From NCBI RefSeq assembly GCF_029537235.1, contig NZ_CP120638.1:2792501-2856500 (forward strand): 64,000 bases of DNA, written 5' to 3'. The notes below the pieces were generated by a model. The model had not been told where the DNA came from and searched no databases. It was given only the letters and a program-made list of their open reading frames with translations. Origin of the DNA: Rhizobium sp. 32-5/1. GTDB lineage: Bacteria; Pseudomonadota; Alphaproteobacteria; Rhizobiales; Rhizobiaceae. The translations under genes and the position numbers were made by a program. Numbering within the stretch: the stretch's first letter is position 1; every line of letters starts with the position of its first letter. This document shows positions 60,556-64,000 of this stretch, piece after piece.

Positions 60556-61943
60556 ATGGCAAATATCTCCCCGACACTCGAGCGCGCCGACGCCAATCTC
60601 CCTGAAAGTCTCGACCGGCTTTTCAATCTGGTCCGCATCCAGTCAATTTCCACCGATCCGGCCTACAAGACCGAGTGCCGCAAGGCTGCCGAATGGCTAG
60701 TGTCCGAACTGACGGGACTGGGCTTTACGGCTTCCGTGCGCGATACGCCCGGCCATCCGATGGTCGTGGCGCACCATGCGGCCGGCAAGGCCGGCGCGCC
60801 GCACGTGCTTTTCTATGGACACTACGATGTCCAGCCGGTCGATCCGCTCAATCTCTGGGAGGTCGCTCCTTCGAGCCGTCGATCAAGGACATCGGCGACG
60901 GACGCAAGGTCATTACCGGCCGCGGCACCTCCGACGACAAGGGCCAGCTGATGACCTTCGTCGAAGCCTGCCGGGCCTACAAGGAAACCCATGGCAGCCT
61001 GCCTTGTGAGGTCACCATCCTGTTCGAAGGCGAGGAGGAATCCGGCTCGCCGTCGCTGAAACCATTCCTGGAAGCGAACGCTGCCGAGTTGAAGGCTGAC
61101 TATGCGCTCGTCTGCGACACCGGCATGTGGGACCGCGAGACGCCGGCGATTTCCGCCGGGCTACGCGGTCTCGTCGGCGAGGAGATCGTCGTGACCGCGG
61201 CCGATCGCGACCTGCATTCCGGCATGTTCGGTGGCGCGGCGGCCAATCCGATCCACAGCCTTTCGGCCATTCTCGCCGGTCTGCACGATGCAGAAGGCCG
61301 TGTCACGCTTGATGGCTTCTATGACGGCGTCGAGGAGACGCCGAGCCAGATCAAGGCCCAATGGGAGACGCTCGGACAGACGGCGGAGAAATTCCTGGGC
61401 GAGGTCGGTTTGTCGGTGCCATCCGGCGAAAAGGGCCGCTCGGTGCTGGAACTGATCTGGGCCAGACCCACGGCCGAGGTGAATGGCATCTGGGGCGGTT
61501 ATACAGGCGAAGGTTTCAAGACGGTGATTGCCGCCCAGGCCTCCGCCAAGGTCTCGTTTCGCCTGGTCGGCAAGCAGGATCCTGCAAAAGTCCGCGTGGC
61601 GTTCCGGACCTATGTCAAATCGAAGATCCCGTCCGATTGTTCCGTCGAATTCCACGCGCATGGCGGATCGCCGGCTATCCAGCTGCCCTATGATTCGGCC
61701 CTGTTGAACACGGCGAAGATGGCATTGTCGGACGAGTGGCCAAAGCCCGCCGTCGTCATCGGCATGGGCGGGTCGATCCCGATCGTCGGCGATTTCCAGA
61801 AGATGCTCGGCATGGAATCGCTGCTTGTGGGTTTTGCCCTCTCGGACGATCGCATTCATTCGCCGAATGAAAAATACGACTTGCAGTCGTTCCACAAGGG
61901 CATTCGCTCTTGGATCCGAATTCTGGATGCTCTCGCAGCCTGA
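60556..61943 (+). CDS. M20-family metallopeptidase (dipeptidase/ArgE-like), one-base frame break
   Basis: Restores to 462 residues. Metal and catalytic residues are present: LFYGHYDVQPVDP (His and Asp), GRGTSDDKGQLM (bridging Asp), FEGEEESGSPSL (Glu pair) and CDTGMWDRETPAI. The dimerisation domain and the C-terminal metal His region (DRIHSPNEKYDLQSF) follow. The break near 60865 separates LWEVAP from FEPSIKDIGDG. One more C or T restores it. Closest by layout to the DUG2/carnosinase-like dipeptidase group. ATG 60556 begins MANISPTLERA. Confidence 0.9.
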
Positions 61944-62137
61944 TTCTCTCCATGCTTAAACCTTCCGCCCTTGACCCCGGCGGGAGGGAATGGTCTTTTC
62001 CTGATGATGAATTGTTGCAAACTGAACAGCGGCCTTCAGTTACCCCGAGGAGGAGCAGCTGAAGGGGAGAGAGACGGGAGCCGATGGAGCAGCCTGGCTG
62101 CTTCACTTGAAGTGCTCCTGTCGAGAACGACTGCGGC

Positions 62138-63100
62138 ATGAAGGCTGTCCGTAAATTCATCTGGCCGGTCATCGGTCTGGCTGCAATCCTGTTTTCGCTT
62201 TATGGCCTTTTCCATGAGCTGCGCGATCTGTCATTGGAAGACTTCCTCGCCAGCATAGAGGCTGTTTCTCTTGAGGGATGGATTCTGGCCGGCTGTTCGA
62301 CGCTGGTCGCTTATGCGGCGCTCGCCGCCTATGATCATCTCGCTCTGGAGCATCTGGGACACCGAATCTCGCTCTGGTTCATCACCGTCTGTTCATTCAC
62401 GGCCTATGCCCTGTCGCACACCGTCGGCGCTTCGGTCTTCTCCGGGGCGGTGGTGCGATACAGAGCTTATGAATCCAAAGGGCTGACGGGAGGCGAGGTG
62501 GGGGTGCTCGTTGCCTTCTGTTCATTCACTTTTCTGCTCGGTACGGCGATGCTGTTCGGCATCGTGCTTATCGTCGAACCGGAAATCGTCGCGCGTTTTG
62601 CGTCGTTCCTGCCGATCGAGGCGGCCATCTCGACAGGCGTCATCATTCTGGGACTAATTGGCCTCTACCTGATTGGCAGCCTGGTGGGTTTCAGACCGGT
62701 CGCGACGCGCTGGTTCCGATTGGAATATCCGAAACCTTCACTGGCCTTGCGGCAATTGCTGATCGCGCCGATCGAACTGATCGGTGCTGCCGGAATTATC
62801 TATTTCGCCCTTCCGGAAGCCGGAAATCCCGGCTTCCTGGTGATACTCGGCGTGTTTCTCGCGTCCTTCTCCGCAGCACTTCTGTCGCATGCGCCCGGTG
62901 GACTTGGCGTCCTGGAACTGGTCTTCATTGCGGCCCTACCGGAAATGGATCCTGTCGGCGTTCTGGCTGGACTGGCGATCTTCCGCCTGTTCTACCTCAT
63001 CATTCCCTTTTTCATGGCGCTCGGTGTTGTCGTGGTGTTCGAGCGGGCGCAATTCATCCGTGCGCGGGATATTGCCAGCGAAGACGAGCCGCAAGCCTGA
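62138..63100 (+). CDS. YbhN/UPF0104-like integral membrane protein (LPG synthase TM region family)
   Basis: A 320-residue protein with about eight membrane helices, e.g. FIWPVIGLAAILFSLYGL, WFITVCSFTAYALSHTVG, FCSFTFLLGTAMLFGIVLIV and FYLIIPFFMALGVVVVFE. The YRAYESKGLTGGEVGVLVAF and HAPGGLGVLELVFIAALP motifs are characteristic of the flippase-like part of MprF and its stand-alone relatives. There is no synthase domain. A role in lipid transfer is inferred from the family. The 194-nt gap before it shows no gene. Confidence 0.88.
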   Translation: MKAVRKFIWPVIGLAAILFSLYGLFHELRDLSLEDFLASIEAVSLEGWILAGCSTLVAYAALAAYDHLALEHLGHRISLWFITVCSFTAYALSHTVGASVFSGAVVRYRAYESKGLTGGEVGVLVAFCSFTFLLGTAMLFGIVLIVEPEIVARFASFLPIEAAISTGVIILGLIGLYLIGSLVGFRPVATRWFRLEYPKPSLALRQLLIAPIELIGAAGIIYFALPEAGNPGFLVILGVFLASFSAALLSHAPGGLGVLELVFIAALPEMDPVGVLAGLAIFRLFYLIIPFFMALGVVVVFERAQFIRARDIASEDEPQA

Positions 63101-63152
63101 TCGACACGCCGTGGTGCCCAACGCACTTGTGGTTATAGGACGCGGACAACAA

Positions 63153-63177
63153 AAAAGGCCGGGCTCGGCCCGACCTT
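63153..63177 (-). terminator. Terminator of the cold-shock gene
   Basis: AAGGCCGGGC / GCCCGACCTT stem with one mismatch and a 3-nt loop. On the minus strand it is followed by six T. It lies 50 nt past the cspA stop and between convergent genes. Confidence 0.8.
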
Positions 63178-63227
63178 TCCAAACACCGAAAGCATTTGCA
63201 GGCGCGAACATGCGCGCCTGTTGAATA

Positions 63228-63437
63228 TTAGGCAGCCTGCAGGTTGTCGGCAGACATCTTGCCGGACTTGCGGTCCTTGACGAGCTCGAAGCTGATCTTC
63301 TGGCCGTCGTTGAGGCCGCGCATACCAGCGCGCTCAACAGCAGAAATGTGGACGAAAACGTCCTGGCTGCCGTCGTCAGGCTGAATGAAGCCGAAGCCCT
63401 TGGTGGAGTTAAACCATTTTACAGTGCCAGTGGCCAT
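63228..63437 (-). CDS. cspA: Cold-shock domain protein (CspA family)
   Basis: A 69-residue single OB-fold RNA chaperone. [20 protein letters not shown] contains RNP1 (KGFGFI), and [13 protein letters not shown] contains RNP2 (VFVHI). Length is standard. The 5' leader is long, with no other gene upstream, as is common for cold-shock mRNAs that refold with temperature. Confidence 0.96.
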   Translation of the reverse strand: MATGTVKWFNSTKGFGFIQPDDGSQDVFVHISAVERAGMRGLNDGQKISFELVKDRKSGKMSADNLQAA

Positions 63438-63754
63438 AACGGATCCCTTTCTCTAGCAAATTGTGTTTCACCGTTCGTAAACGCTACGGAACGGCATTTG
63501 TTCGAATCTGAAGGAAAGTTCGTCCGATTGCGCACGATGTCGCAAAAACCAAAGTCATCTAACAAATATCGACAGCGCAGCACATAGGCGACGAGGGCGA
63601 GAACGTCAAGTTTATTTTGCGGAATTTCGCCTTGGCCATTGTAAACGTTGGTTTTTATTCAGCAAGCTGGATGGCCCTTATGAGGTGCTCTCGGCGTGAT
63701 TCAACCGAAAAATGCTGCCAACGGGCCAGACGGCATGACGTAGAAAGCCACAAT
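63438..63754. other. Gap between cspA and the hairpin RNA, no gene seen
   Basis: About 320 nt that should hold the cspA promoter and leader. Short open frames on both strands have no ribosome site or family features. The region is AT-richer than its surroundings. Confidence 0.5.
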
Positions 63755-63920
63755 AAGAAAAGCCCGCGGCCGGGAGGAGGTGGCAGCGGGCTTCTCAAAT
63801 TAGAACCGATCAGCAACTGGGAGGAGGAGTGTTGCCGATCCAGTGGACTTCCCTGGGAGGAGGAGCGGGTTGTCCACATCATCGAAGCTCTGCGGGAGGA
63901 GGTGCGTTGCTTCGATGTTT
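63755..63920 (-). ncRNA. Four-hairpin small RNA array with CCTCCTCCC loops (alpha-r14/NfeR1 or cuckoo-RNA type)
   Basis: On the minus strand four stem-loops follow one another, each exposing CCTCCTCCC, the complement of a strong Shine-Dalgarno sequence. Motif positions are 63894-63902, 63855-63863, 63819-63827 and 63772-63780. Stems are CATCGAAGC/GCTTCGATG (63880-63917), GTGGAC/GTCCAC plus an inner GGG/CCC (63843-63877), GATCGGCAAC/GTTGCTGATC (63808-63840) and AAGCCCGC/GCGGGCTT (63760-63793). The last is followed by TTTTCTTATT and is the terminator. A -10-like TATGCT lies just upstream. Alphaproteobacterial sRNAs with this loop (alpha-r14/NfeR1, CcsR, cuckoo RNAs) bind ribosome sites of many mRNAs. 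Whether this is one transcript or several processed ones is unknown. Confidence 0.85.
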
Positions 63921-64000
63921 GTAGCATACGCCCAATCTGCCTAAATCATAGGCTCGATATTGCAATGCAGCAATGCGCGATACGCAAGGCTAGCGCCACC

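Noticed and set aside
63755-63920. CRISPR array (regularly spaced GGGAGGAGG repeats)
   Set aside because: The repeat is only 9 nt, lies in hairpin loops and has paired flanks; this is an RNA structure, not repeats with spacers.

Overview
The window is chromosomal DNA from an alphaproteobacterium, most likely a member of the Rhizobiaceae (Rhizobium/Agrobacterium/Ensifer group). The reasons are the rRNA and tRNA-fMet sequences, the gene repertoire (CHASE2 cyclase, UgpC/MsmX-type sugar ABC operons, Kup), a RIME-like palindromic repeat, and small RNAs of rhizobial type: one between polA and marR, and one with repeated CCTCCTCCC loops. No taxonomy was computed.

Layout. 1-3246: end of an rRNA operon (23S 3' part, 5S, tRNA-fMet). 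3237-10438: an accretion island at the 3' end of tRNA-fMet. It holds repeated tRNA-end (att-like) sequences, two decayed large serine recombinases, a 0.3 kb inverted repeat, an IS3-family element and a fragment of another copy, an IS5-like transposase fragment, and one intact unrecognised 753-residue membrane protein. 10439-13955: an atypical SDR protein and a dimethylglycine/sarcosine dehydrogenase-like FAD-GcvT enzyme. 14213-24651: a minus-strand operon for uptake and breakdown of a sugar, best explained as 2-deoxyribose (DeoR regulator, DeoC, two-domain aldehyde dehydrogenase, RbsD-like mutarotase, PfkB kinase, ABC importer). 24843-29771: Kup, an ABC-F ATPase, and a 76-residue protein divergent from a TetR regulator. 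29805-35416: a CHASE2 adenylate cyclase coupled to a large FecR-TPR-outer-membrane-barrel protein. 35803-36512: an EI24/CysZ-like membrane protein. 36762-50318: an amino-sugar region with amidase, ROK kinase and CutC on the plus strand, nagA, SIS deaminase, GntR regulator and BadF-type kinase on the minus strand, and a divergent murQ plus ABC importer operon; two matching operator sites lie between the divergent operons. 50401-55582: an RND efflux pump with its TetR repressor. 55592-63437: a 2-oxoglutarate oxygenase, polA, a small RNA, MarR, an M20 peptidase, a YbhN-like membrane protein and a cold-shock protein. 63755-63920: a four-hairpin RNA with CCTCCTCCC in every loop.

A pattern cuts across the window. 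At least fifteen otherwise normal genes or gene segments, and the tRNA-fMet, are each one base short. In nearly every case the lost base lies in a homopolymer run, and no matching one-base insertions were seen. Adding the bases back gives full-length proteins whose lengths are multiples of three with the expected stop-start overlaps. This looks like sequencing or assembly error, so these genes are annotated as probably intact in the organism. The decay in the 3.2-10.3 kb island (nonsense codons, truncations) is different in kind and appears real.

How the genes work together. The deoxyribose operon would import the sugar, equilibrate its anomers, phosphorylate it, cleave it to glyceraldehyde-3-phosphate and acetaldehyde, and oxidise the acetaldehyde. 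The amino-sugar region would import GlcNAc or MurNAc type sugars, phosphorylate them (BadF or ROK kinase), remove lactate (MurQ), deacetylate (NagA) and deaminate to fructose-6-phosphate (SIS protein) under one GntR regulator. The FecR-TPR-barrel protein and the cyclase probably form an envelope-to-cAMP signalling pair.
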